From: Aequorivita sp.
GTDB taxonomy: Bacteria; Bacteroidota; Bacteroidia; Flavobacteriales; Flavobacteriaceae
Direction of reading: 5' to 3'
Length of the DNA stretch: 36,419 nt
Assembly: GCA_002715485.1 (NCBI GenBank)
Contig: PAZL01000005.1
Coordinates: forward strand, 1 to 36,419
The position numbers and the translations under genes are program-made. Positions within the stretch are counted from its first letter, which is position 1. Every line of letters starts with the position of its first letter. The notes beneath the pieces are model-generated. The model had not been told where the DNA came from, searched no databases, and saw only the letters and a list, made by a program, of their open reading frames with translations. Shown here piece after piece: positions 26,834 through 34,387 of this stretch.

Positions 26834-27544
26834 ATGAAGAAGCTTTTTTTTGTACTGGCCGTTTTATGTATTGCAAACAGCGCAAACGCGCAGTGGTTTT
26901 TCAACAAGGAACGATTGGCCAATTTGGAAAACTTTGATAAAAAACGTTTTTCGTGGGGCTACTTTTTGGGTTTCAACAGCTATGATTTCAAAATAGATTA
27001 TAAAGACCAATATGCAGATGACAATACAGATATTCAGGTGGAGCGTTCTGCCGGCTTTAATGTAGGACTTATTGGCGATATGCGCATAAACGAATATTTA
27101 AACCTGCGATTAGAGCCAGGTCTTTATTTTACGCAACGAAACCTTAACTTTCCGGGGTTTACGGAACAAAAAGATTATCTGCGGGAAGTGAAATCAACCT
27201 ATATTCATGTACCCTTGCTGCTAAAGGTTTCAACCAAGCGATTGAACAATATAAAACCATTCATTATTGGTGGGGTTTCAACTTCACTGAACCTTTCCAG
27301 CAATGAGAAAAACCCAGAGGACAACGAGCAAGGAAAATTCCGGATGACCAAAAGCACCAACTATTACGAACTTGGTTTTGGAATTGATTTTTACCTTTAC
27401 TACTTTAAATTCACCCCTTCAATCCGCGGTGTTTTTGCGATGAGTGATGAACTGGTGCCCGATGACGACCCAAACAGTCCGTGGACCGGTAACATTGACA
27501 AACTAGCTTCTCGGGGAATTTTCATAAACTTTACATTTCAGTAA
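26834..27544 (+). CDS. porT: Type IX secretion/gliding protein PorT (SprT)
   Basis: PorT is an outer-membrane beta-barrel-like protein needed for type IX secretion and gliding. The 236-residue product has a signal peptide (1-19, cleaved before Gln20) and alternating beta strands throughout, with the family phrases SWGYFLGFNSYDFKIDY and LNLRLEPGLYF, and it ends in an aromatic residue pattern (GIFINFTFQ). The match to the PorT/SprT family is by length, these segments and its place directly after ubiE, an arrangement I know from Flavobacteriia. It shares the ubiE promoter. Its last 14 bases overlap the 3' end of the convergent methyltransferase gene. Confidence 0.87.
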   Translation: MKKLFFVLAVLCIANSANAQWFFNKERLANLENFDKKRFSWGYFLGFNSYDFKIDYKDQYADDNTDIQVERSAGFNVGLIGDMRINEYLNLRLEPGLYFTQRNLNFPGFTEQKDYLREVKSTYIHVPLLLKVSTKRLNNIKPFIIGGVSTSLNLSSNEKNPEDNEQGKFRMTKSTNYYELGFGIDFYLYYFKFTPSIRGVFAMSDELVPDDDPNSPWTGNIDKLASRGIFINFTFQ

Positions 27545-28259
27545 ATCTTCGAAATTCACTTAAAAGAATGGCGGTAGCCGAAGCCACGTTAAGGCTTTCG
27601 GTTTTTTGGATCTTTCCAAAACGCGGAATGGTTATTTTATGGGTTATTTTCTGAATTATTTCATTGGAAATGCCATTGGCCTCATTTCCCATTACAAGAA
27701 TTCCATCCTTCGGAAGTTTTTCGGAATAAACGTTTTTTCCATCCATAAATCCTCCGAAAATGGGCAAATTGATTTTTTCTAAGTATTCTGGAAGGGAAAC
27801 ATAATGCACCTGCACACGTGCCAAGGAGCCCATTGTAGCCTGCACCACTTTTGGATTGTAACAATCTGCAGTATCTTCGGAACAAATCAATTGCTGCACC
27901 CCAAACCAATCGCAAAGCCTAATGATGGTTCCTAAATTCCCGGGATCTCGCACAGCATCTAAGGCTACAATTAAACCTTTGTTTTGTATGATTTTTGACT
28001 GGGGAATTTTAAAAAGCGCCAACGCAGTATTTGCCGTTTTTAGAAAACTTATTTTTTTGAGTTCTACTTGGGTTACGTGAAAATGGTTTTCGGCAGTAAT
28101 ATCAGAAGCATTTGTTGAAAAAAGGGAATGTAGTTCCATGTTTTCGTGCAATAATTCGTCTATTACTTTTGGCCCTTCGGCCACAAAAAGACCACTTTGG
28201 CTGCGATATTTTTTCTGTTGCAGACTCGATATTAATTTTGCTTGACTTTTGCTGACCAA
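27531..28259 (-). CDS. TrmH/SpoU-family RNA 2'-O-ribose methyltransferase
   Basis: This SPOUT-class enzyme transfers a methyl group from SAM to a ribose 2'-hydroxyl in tRNA or rRNA. The 242-residue product has an N-terminal substrate-binding region (FVAEGPKVIDELL) and the three SpoU motifs: N108-x-G-x-x-x-R114 in DPGNLGTIIRLCD, GNEANGIS at 191-198, and ESLNVASATAILLSEF from 221. Those form the trefoil-knot SAM site. The exact target cannot be fixed; the layout resembles 23S rRNA 2'-O-methyltransferases of the RlmB/TsnR group. Its 3' end overlaps porT by 14 bases in convergent orientation, and its start region overlaps the tamL promoter. Confidence 0.9.
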   Translation of the reverse strand: MVSKSQAKLISSLQQKKYRSQSGLFVAEGPKVIDELLHENMELHSLFSTNASDITAENHFHVTQVELKKISFLKTANTALALFKIPQSKIIQNKGLIVALDAVRDPGNLGTIIRLCDWFGVQQLICSEDTADCYNPKVVQATMGSLARVQVHYVSLPEYLEKINLPIFGGFMDGKNVYSEKLPKDGILVMGNEANGISNEIIQKITHKITIPRFGKIQKTESLNVASATAILLSEFRRFTEM

Positions 28260-28274
28260 AATATAGTATTTTTG
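28242..28274 (+). promoter_or_regulatory. Promoter of tamL
   Basis: TTG at 28242-28244 and TATTTTTG at 28267-28274 (exact -7 match) are 22 nt apart. The upstream part lies inside the first codons of the divergent methyltransferase gene. The TTG start of tamL is 21 nt after the box. Confidence 0.6.
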
Positions 28275-28295
28275 AAATTGAATTAAAACACACCC

Positions 28296-30854
28296 TTGAA
28301 GCGCGACCTCACAAAAATATCACTATTTATAGTATTAATGAGCTTGTTTTTTTCCTGCAATGCTGTAAAAAGAGTACCAGAAGGTAAATACCTGCTCACC
28401 GAAAACATAATTTTGGTAGATAGCGTTAAAATTAAAGATGCGGGAGTATATAGCCAGCTGGCGCAAAAACCAAATACTTCCATCCCTTTAATAGGCATAC
28501 CCTTAGGGTTGCACATTTATAATTTGGCAGATCCACAGCCAGATTCCACTTATTACAGATGGCTTCACAAAAACCCTAAAAGAGAGGAACGCCTCATTAA
28601 ACTTCTTTCAAAAAAACAGGTAGACCAGATTGACAGCAGTTATGTTGGGTTTAATGAATGGCTTCAAAAATCCGGGGACGCCCCTGCCATTATTGACGAA
28701 CAAAAAATTCAAAAATCTATGGAGCGGCTTAAGCGTTGGTATGCTAGCTATGGATATTTTAATGATGAAGTTGATTATAAAATTGAACCTAACGAGAAAA
28801 AGAAAAAGCGTGCAAAGGTTACTTATTTTGTAAAAAAGCATCAGCCTTATTTTGTAGGTGATTCAATCATTGAAAAAATAAGTTCACCAGTAGTAGATTC
28901 TCTTTTTCAGGATACAAAGAGTAAATCGTTTATAGTACCAGGCAAACAATATACAGCAAATGATTTTGTAAATGAACGCGACCGACTGACCATTCAATTT
29001 AGAAATTCCGGACTTTATCATTTTGAACAGGAATACGTAGGTTTTGAGGCAGATACCGTAAATACAGACCATAAGGCCAATATCACTTATATTATTCCTG
29101 ACCGAAAGATAACCCAAGGTGATAGCACCTATACCGAACCTTTTAAAGTACACAGTATTAAAGAGGTTCGAATTGTGACTGATTACTCCTATGAAAACCG
29201 TGATGCCACCTTTCAGGATTCAATAAGCTATAAAGGTTATAAATTATTTAGCTATGGTAAGATGCGGTTTCGTCCTAAGGCTATTACAGACGCCATTTCA
29301 ATCATTCCCGGAAATATTTATAAGGACATTGACAGAAAGTTGACGTATAACCAAATAAGTGATCTTCGTATTTTTAAGTATCCCAACATTAGTTATTCTG
29401 AAGTACCGGCAGATTCCACAGGAAGATTGCTCAACTCCACCATTCTGCTCAGTCCCCGCGATCGGTTTACACTCGGTGTAGATTTTGACGCATATACATC
29501 TACCATTCAGCAGTTTGGTATTAGTTTCAGCGGAAATATGATTTTTAGAAATATTTTTCGCGGAGCGGAAATCCTTGAGGTTTCAGGCCGTGGAAGTCTT
29601 GGCTCATCCAAAGATGCTGCTGATAGCGAAAGCAAGTTTTTTAATATTTCAGAATTTGGCGGTGATGTAAAACTCACTTTCCCCCGGATAATTTTTCCTA
29701 TCAATACCGAAAAACTAATACCCAAATACATGTCTCCTTCAACTAGTGTTAGTTTTGGAGCAAGTTTACAGAATAACATTGGTTTGGATAGACAAACTAT
29801 AAGCGGTATTTACAATTACCGCTGGAAACCTTCAAAAATTCTAACATATCAGGTAGATTTATTAAACCTGCAATATGTAAGGAATTTAAATGTTGAAAAT
29901 TATTACAACGTTTACAAAAGTTCCTATAACAGGCTTAATGAAATTGCACAAAGCCTGAATTATGATTTTAACAACCCAGACACCAACCCAACCCTTGAAA
30001 TTCCTGATGAAACAGAACAATTTATTGCGGATGTTTTAAACCAAAATATAGCTTCTAATACCGATACATTTGATGAAGTTTTAAGTATTGCAGAACGGCA
30101 AGCAAGACTTACTGAAAACAACCTGATTTTTGCATCAAACATAACATTGACAAGAGATACACGTGAAAACATTAATGATAATAATTTTTCTCGATTGCGC
30201 TTAAAGCTTGAATCTGCAGGAAACGTACTATCCGGAATTTCAAGTCTTGCCGGATCCCAAAAAAATTCAGCAGGAAACTACAGGGCCCTGGGAGTAGTTT
30301 ATTCACAATATATTAAACCAGAAGCTGAATACATAAAACACTGGGATATTGATGGAAAAAATATAATTGCCGTTCGTGCTTTCGGAGGTATAGCAATTCC
30401 ATACGGAAACAGTAACAGCATACCCTTTACTCGAAGTTATTTTGCCGGTGGAGCAAATGATAATAGGGGCTGGAAAGCTTATGACCTTGGCCCGGGAAGC
30501 AGCGGTAGTATTTTGGACTTTAACGATGCAAACTTCAAACTTGCATTTAACGCGGAATATCGTTTTACAATTTTGGGAGATTTTAAAGGCGGTCTGTTTG
30601 TCGATGCGGGCAATATCTGGAACGTACTGGACAATATTGAAGATGAAGCCTCCGTATTTAACGGGATTGCAGATTTAAAGGAAATCGCGGTTGCTACAGG
30701 AATTGGTCTACGATATGACTTCGGCTTCTTTGTATTCAGATTTGATGTAGGATTTAAAACCCACAATCCCGGAAACCCTATCGGTGAACGGTGGTTTACA
30801 GACTATAGTTTCCGTAAGGCTGTTTACAACATAGGTATTAACTATCCCTTCTAA
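28296..30854 (+). CDS. tamL: Lipid-anchored Omp85 outer-membrane protein (TamL type), TTG start
   Basis: The 852-residue product is an Omp85/BamA-TamA-type barrel with POTRA repeats in the N-terminal half and a C-terminal beta-barrel (about residues 430-852, with GLRYDFGFFVFRFDVGF near the end). It begins with a lipoprotein signal, LFFSC, placing the anchored cysteine at residue 21. Lipid-modified Omp85 proteins of Bacteroidota are called TamL and are thought to act with TamB in outer-membrane assembly or lipid transfer. The FAGGANDNRGWKAYDLGP motif corresponds to the conserved loop-6 (V/I)RG(F/Y) region. The start is TTG at 28296, because the next ATG (28338) would leave only six residues before the lipobox cysteine. 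fbaA follows after 43 nt. Confidence 0.87.
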   Translation: MKRDLTKISLFIVLMSLFFSCNAVKRVPEGKYLLTENIILVDSVKIKDAGVYSQLAQKPNTSIPLIGIPLGLHIYNLADPQPDSTYYRWLHKNPKREERLIKLLSKKQVDQIDSSYVGFNEWLQKSGDAPAIIDEQKIQKSMERLKRWYASYGYFNDEVDYKIEPNEKKKKRAKVTYFVKKHQPYFVGDSIIEKISSPVVDSLFQDTKSKSFIVPGKQYTANDFVNERDRLTIQFRNSGLYHFEQEYVGFEADTVNTDHKANITYIIPDRKITQGDSTYTEPFKVHSIKEVRIVTDYSYENRDATFQDSISYKGYKLFSYGKMRFRPKAITDAISIIPGNIYKDIDRKLTYNQISDLRIFKYPNISYSEVPADSTGRLLNSTILLSPRDRFTLGVDFDAYTSTIQQFGISFSGNMIFRNIFRGAEILEVSGRGSLGSSKDAADSESKFFNISEFGGDVKLTFPRIIFPINTEKLIPKYMSPSTSVSFGASLQNNIGLDRQTISGIYNYRWKPSKILTYQVDLLNLQYVRNLNVENYYNVYKSSYNRLNEIAQSLNYDFNNPDTNPTLEIPDETEQFIADVLNQNIASNTDTFDEVLSIAERQARLTENNLIFASNITLTRDTRENINDNNFSRLRLKLESAGNVLSGISSLAGSQKNSAGNYRALGVVYSQYIKPEAEYIKHWDIDGKNIIAVRAFGGIAIPYGNSNSIPFTRSYFAGGANDNRGWKAYDLGPGSSGSILDFNDANFKLAFNAEYRFTILGDFKGGLFVDAGNIWNVLDNIEDEASVFNGIADLKEIAVATGIGLRYDFGFFVFRFDVGFKTHNPGNPIGERWFTDYSFRKAVYNIGINYPF

Positions 30855-30869
30855 ACCATATAAATTTGT

Positions 30870-30877
30870 TATTTTTG
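30870..30877 (+). promoter_or_regulatory. -7 promoter element(s) for fbaA-accD
   Basis: TATTTTTG (30870-30877) is an exact TAnnTTTG match 20 nt upstream of the fbaA ATG, and a second exact match, TAAATTTG, sits at 30861-30868. Neither has a TTG at the standard distance. The pair suggests an initiation region between tamL and fbaA. Confidence 0.5.
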
Positions 30878-30897
30878 CTTGCTAAACAATAATAATC

Positions 30898-31965
30898 ATG
30901 AGCCACGGAATTGTACCCGGTGTAGCAACCGGAAAAGAAGTTCAAAAAATACATAATTACGCAAAAGAAAAAGGTTTTGCCATGCCCGCTGTAAATGTTG
31001 TGGGTTCTGATAGCGTTAATGCTGTTATGGAAACTGCTGCCGCACTAAATTCTCCCGTTATTATTCAATTTTCAAACGGCGGAGCACATTTTAATGCCGG
31101 TAAAGGCCTTTCAAACGAAAATGAAAAAGCAGCTATTGCAGGTGGGGTGGCAGGTGCTAAGCACATTCACGAACTTGCAAAAGTTTATGGGGCTACTGTA
31201 ATTCTTCACACAGACCATTGCGCCAAAAAATTACTTCCGTGGATTGACGGTCTGCTGGATGCAGGTGAAAAATTTTACAAAGAAACCGGAAAACCGCTTT
31301 ACAGCTCACATATGATAGATCTTTCCGAAGAGCCTATTGAAGAAAATATCGAAATCTGCAAACGCTATCTGGAACGTATGAGCAAAATGGGGATGACACT
31401 TGAAATTGAATTGGGCATCACCGGTGGCGAAGAGGATGGTGTTGATAATACCGGAGTAGATTCATCCAAACTTTACACTCAGCCCGATGAAGTTGCATAT
31501 GCTTACGAAGAACTTTCAAAAATAAGTGATCAGTTTACAATAGCTGCAGCCTTCGGAAATGTTCACGGCGTTTACAAACCTGGAAACGTAAAGTTGACAC
31601 CCATTATACTTAAAAATTCGCAGGAGTATGTTCAGAAAAAATTCAATACTGGGCACAATCCTATTGATTTTGTTTTCCACGGCGGAAGCGGTTCAACTGT
31701 GGAAGAAATTCGTGAAGCTATAAGTTACGGAGTAATTAAAATGAATATTGATACCGATATGCAATTTGCCTTTACAGAAGGCGTGCGCGATTATATGGTA
31801 AACAACCTTGAATATTTAAAAACCCAAATAGGGAACCCCGAAGGCGATGACCTTCCTAATAAAAAATACTACGATCCACGAAAGTGGCTTCGCGAAGGCG
31901 AAATCACCTTCAAAAAAAGACTTGAACAAGCCTTTAAAGATTTGAACAACGTTAATACGTTATAA
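30898..31965 (+). CDS. fbaA: Class II fructose-bisphosphate aldolase
   Basis: This enzyme cleaves fructose 1,6-bisphosphate to dihydroxyacetone phosphate and glyceraldehyde 3-phosphate in glycolysis and runs backwards in gluconeogenesis. The 355-residue product is of the Zn-dependent class II-A type, like the E. coli enzyme. The catalytic and metal residues are visible: D106 and H107 in HTDHCAKK, H224 in GNVHGVYKPGN, and H261 in VFHGGSGS. The phosphate-binding NIDTDMQFA begins at residue 283. The ATG at 30898 (MSHGIVPGVATG) fits the family N-terminus. accD begins 41 nt downstream and probably shares the transcript. Confidence 0.96.
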   Translation: MSHGIVPGVATGKEVQKIHNYAKEKGFAMPAVNVVGSDSVNAVMETAAALNSPVIIQFSNGGAHFNAGKGLSNENEKAAIAGGVAGAKHIHELAKVYGATVILHTDHCAKKLLPWIDGLLDAGEKFYKETGKPLYSSHMIDLSEEPIEENIEICKRYLERMSKMGMTLEIELGITGGEEDGVDNTGVDSSKLYTQPDEVAYAYEELSKISDQFTIAAAFGNVHGVYKPGNVKLTPIILKNSQEYVQKKFNTGHNPIDFVFHGGSGSTVEEIREAISYGVIKMNIDTDMQFAFTEGVRDYMVNNLEYLKTQIGNPEGDDLPNKKYYDPRKWLREGEITFKKRLEQAFKDLNNVNTL

Positions 31966-32006
31966 CGCTTTAATTGGAAATAAAAACATTAAATAAACAA
32001 TAGTTT

Positions 32007-32873
32007 ATGCCTTGGTTTAAAAGAACAAAAAAGGGAATTCAAACCCCAACCGAAGAAAAAAAGGACGTCCCAAAAGGACTGTGGTACAAATCGCCCACCG
32101 GAAAAATCGTAGATAGTGAAGAGCTCGAAAAAAATTATTACGTAAGTCCCGAAGATGGTTACCATGTTCGCATTGGAAGCAAAGAGTATTTTGAAATACT
32201 TTTTGACGACAACAAATTTAAAGAGCTCGATAAAAACCTTACTTCACAGGACACACTCAAATTTGAGGACAAAAAGAAATACACAGATAGATTAAAGGAA
32301 GCACAAGACAAAACTGGCCTTAAAGATGCTATTCGCTGTGCGGTTGGAAAATCTATGGGAGCAGATTTGGTTGTGGCCTGTATGGATTTTAGCTTTATCG
32401 GAGGTTCTATGGGAAGCGTAGTAGGCGAAAAAATTGCCCGCGCTGCAGATTATTCACTAAAAAAGAAAATTCCTTTACTTATAATTTCAAAAAGTGGTGG
32501 CGCCCGTATGATGGAAGCAGCACTATCGTTGATGCAACTTGCCAAAACAAGTGTAAAACTTGCTCAGTTAAGCGATGCTGGAATTCCTTACATTTCATTG
32601 TGCACAGACCCAACCACTGGAGGAACGACCGCATCATTTGCTATGCTAGGAGATATAAACATCAGTGAACCTGGTGCGTTGATTGGTTTTGCAGGTCCGC
32701 GCGTAGTACGCGATACTACAGGAAAAGAACTCCCAGAAGGTTTCCAAACTGCCGAATTTGTTTTGGAACATGGTTTTCTTGATTTTATAACACATCGTAG
32801 GGATTTAAAACGAAAAATCAATCTTTACCTTGATTTGGTCCTAAACAGACCCCTTCGAGAGAAAACAGCATAA
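32007..32873 (+). CDS. accD: Acetyl-CoA carboxylase carboxyltransferase subunit beta, without zinc-ribbon cysteines
   Basis: AccD, with AccA, transfers the carboxyl group from carboxybiotin to acetyl-CoA, giving malonyl-CoA for fatty acid synthesis. The 288-residue product has the crotonase-like carboxyltransferase core: [53 protein letters not shown] and GFAGPRVV. The N-terminal domain aligns well with E. coli AccD ([20 protein letters not shown]), yet the four zinc-binding cysteines are replaced: Ser29, Gly32, Ser47 and Asp50 stand in their places. No cysteine occurs in the first 100 residues. From memory, other Flavobacteriia also lack them, so this is probably a lineage trait and not damage. 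accA is not in the window. A terminator overlaps the stop codon. Confidence 0.94.
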   Translation: MPWFKRTKKGIQTPTEEKKDVPKGLWYKSPTGKIVDSEELEKNYYVSPEDGYHVRIGSKEYFEILFDDNKFKELDKNLTSQDTLKFEDKKKYTDRLKEAQDKTGLKDAIRCAVGKSMGADLVVACMDFSFIGGSMGSVVGEKIARAADYSLKKKIPLLIISKSGGARMMEAALSLMQLAKTSVKLAQLSDAGIPYISLCTDPTTGGTTASFAMLGDINISEPGALIGFAGPRVVRDTTGKELPEGFQTAEFVLEHGFLDFITHRRDLKRKINLYLDLVLNRPLREKTA

Positions 32874-32908
32874 AAAAAAGCTGCTCGTTTTGAGCAGCTT
32901 TTTTTTTG
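32872..32908. terminator. Bidirectional terminator between accD and the lipoprotein gene
   Basis: A 7-bp GC stem (GCTGCTC / GAGCAGC) with a 5-nt loop is extended by an A-run on the left and a T-run on the right. It serves accD on the plus strand and the convergent lipoprotein gene on the minus strand. The accD stop codon lies inside its A-run. Confidence 0.9.
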
Positions 32909-32920
32909 AAAATAATTCAA

Positions 32921-33754
32921 TCAATTCATTGTAAAAGGATATTCTTGACCATTATATATAAATACAGCTTTATTGTCACATTCGCCGTCTCCAAAATCAA
33001 TCGCAGCGGTTACGCCATCCTGTGAAACCTCAAGTCTTCCTGCCACCAAATATCTACACGATAATTTTCTTACCAATGTTTCTGTAACTTCTCCACTTCG
33101 CTCAAAACCATTTGTGAATTCAGTTTGCCAGTTTCCAGTTACGTGATAAACATTATCCAACCAAGTACCGGAGCCAACACCTTCAACCCATTCAGAAACA
33201 CGTAGGCCGTTACGGGTTCCTGTTATGGTTGTGTTAGGAAAACTAACAGCTATACTTTCATTTAAAGTAGATTGTGGGTTGCCATTTTGATTGGCAATTT
33301 CATATAAAAATTCACCGCCGCCGCTCACGCCATTATCATTGAAAATAAAATCATTATAGATGTAAGTAACCGTATAAGTACCACCCACCAGAGGACCATA
33401 ATCCAAAATAATACTTCCAGAAACAACGTTTCCATTGTTTAATGTACAGGAATCGCCAAAATCTATCAAAACCAAGACATTATTACCTTGAATACTCACA
33501 GTAATCTCTGTACATTCTGGAAATAAAGATAGCTGATTAGTGCCACGGCCCTCTACTTCAATTTCAACAAAAGCCTGCTCCATAATATTAAAGGTTCCTT
33601 CAGCAACATTGTCCATTCTTGCGGCTCTAGCAGAATTATCCGAATTAAAATTCACTTCTTCTTTAGTATCATTATCTTCTTTATCGCAACTTGTAAACAA
33701 GAAGATTCCAATCGTAAAAATTGCAACAATTAATCTAAAAGGGATGAGTTTCAT
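32921..33754 (-). CDS. Uncharacterised Bacteroidota lipoprotein
   Basis: The 277-residue product has a lipoprotein signal peptide with lipobox LFTSC (Cys23) and an acidic stretch after it (CDKEDNDTKEE), the kind of sequence linked to surface export of Bacteroidota lipoproteins when near the cysteine. The rest is predicted beta-rich and contains five further cysteines. Two related segments are visible: LIDFGDSCTLNNGN in the first half and AIDFGDGECDNKAV near the end, suggesting an internal duplication. I have seen similar uncharacterised lipoproteins in flavobacteria but know no function. It is transcribed alone, convergent with accD and divergent from rpsO. No exact -7 box was found upstream. 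Confidence 0.8.
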   Translation of the reverse strand: MKLIPFRLIVAIFTIGIFLFTSCDKEDNDTKEEVNFNSDNSARAARMDNVAEGTFNIMEQAFVEIEVEGRGTNQLSLFPECTEITVSIQGNNVLVLIDFGDSCTLNNGNVVSGSIILDYGPLVGGTYTVTYIYNDFIFNDNGVSGGGEFLYEIANQNGNPQSTLNESIAVSFPNTTITGTRNGLRVSEWVEGVGSGTWLDNVYHVTGNWQTEFTNGFERSGEVTETLVRKLSCRYLVAGRLEVSQDGVTAAIDFGDGECDNKAVFIYNGQEYPFTMN

Positions 33755-33830
33755 AAATTTGAGGTTTAGGGGGTTTAGAAACCTATAACGCTGAGAATGG
33801 TAAATTCAATATATTTAATGTAAATTTTTA

Positions 33831-33852
33831 TTTGAAATACAGCTATTTCAAA
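33831..33852. promoter_or_regulatory. Inverted repeat upstream of the rpsO promoter
   Basis: A perfect 9-bp inverted repeat, TTTGAAATA-CAGC-TATTTCAAA, lies 10 nt upstream of the rpsO -7 box and so overlaps the -33 region. It could be an operator. In AT-rich DNA such repeats also arise by chance, so the call is weak. Confidence 0.3.
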
Positions 33853-33862
33853 ATCGATTTTG

Positions 33863-33870
33863 TACTTTTG
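33863..33870 (+). promoter_or_regulatory. -7 promoter element for rpsO
   Basis: TACTTTTG is an exact match to TAnnTTTG and is followed by CAG, as in several other promoters here. It is 57 nt upstream of the rpsO ATG. No TTG is present at the standard -33 distance. Confidence 0.55.
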
Positions 33871-33927
33871 CAGCCTTGATTATCAAAATGGTAATCAGTA
33901 CATAAAAATCATTTTAACAATATTGGC

Positions 33928-34197
33928 ATGTATTTATCCCAAGAAGAAAAAGAAAAAATTTTCGCAAAACACGGAAAGTCCAAGACTGACACTGGTTCGG
34001 CAGAAGGACAAATTGCGCTATTCACGTACCGCATTGAGCATTTAACCAAACACCTTAAAGCAAACCACAAGGACTACAACACTGAGCGTTCTTTGGTAAT
34101 GTTGGTAGGTAAGCGCAGAGCATTGTTGGATTATCTTATGAAGAAAGACATCCTTCGTTACCGTGCAATCGTTAAAGAATTAGGATTACGTAAGTAA
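33928..34197 (+). CDS. rpsO: 30S ribosomal protein S15
   Basis: S15 is a primary binding protein of the 16S rRNA central domain and helps assemble the small subunit platform. The 89-residue length is standard. Family segments are visible throughout: GSAEGQIALFTYRI at residues 23-36, LTKHLKANHKDY and the central VGKRRALLDYLMKKD, ending in the basic ELGLRK. A terminator hairpin lies 6 nt after the stop, before pnp, the usual downstream partner. In several bacteria S15 represses its own translation through the mRNA leader; the 5' leader here is about 50 nt, but I see no convincing S15-binding fold in it. Confidence 0.97.
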   Translation: MYLSQEEKEKIFAKHGKSKTDTGSAEGQIALFTYRIEHLTKHLKANHKDYNTERSLVMLVGKRRALLDYLMKKDILRYRAIVKELGLRK

Positions 34198-34203
34198 TAT
34201 TTT

Positions 34204-34242
34204 AAAGGGCTCTTACGAGCCCTTTATTTTTATATTTTTTTT
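34204..34242 (+). terminator. Terminator between rpsO and pnp
   Basis: A perfect 9-bp stem, AAAGGGCTC / GAGCCCTTT, with loop TTAC is followed by a T-rich tract (34227-34242). A second hairpin, TTTCAGAA / TTCTGAAA at 34240-34260, follows at once and may act as back-up. Confidence 0.88.
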
Positions 34243-34291
34243 CAGAATTTATTTCTGAAACACATAGAAAAGCTACCCTTAGGTTTTTCAT

Positions 34292-34387
34292 TGGTCAACC
34301 ACAACAACACAACAACACGCGACTGATAAACAGTCGTTGACCATTTTTAACCGTGCGCCCTTGGCGTACAAAATGAAAAACAAATGA
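34292..34387 (+). promoter_or_regulatory. Structured leader with tiny upstream ORF before pnp
   Basis: Between the rpsO terminator and pnp lie several nested inverted repeats. An outer pair, TGGTCAAC (34292-34299) and GTTGACCA (34336-34343), encloses an A/C-only stretch and an inner hairpin CGACTG-ataaa-CAGTCG (34320-34336). A third hairpin, GTGCGCC-ctt-GGCGTAC (34353-34369, one G-U pair), stops 14 nt before the pnp ATG. A four-codon ORF (MKNK, 34373-34387) follows, whose stop codon TGA overlaps the pnp start codon as ATGA. PNPase is known to control its own mRNA through 5' leader structure in enterobacteria; a similar role here is inference. No exact TAnnTTTG box is seen; TAGGTTTT near 34280 is one mismatch off. 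Confidence 0.5.

Noticed and set aside
34300-34319. Repeated ACAAC units that could resemble a small tandem array
   Set aside because: The run is under 20 bases, imperfect and sits in the loop of the pnp leader; it is not a CRISPR or a variable-number repeat of note.
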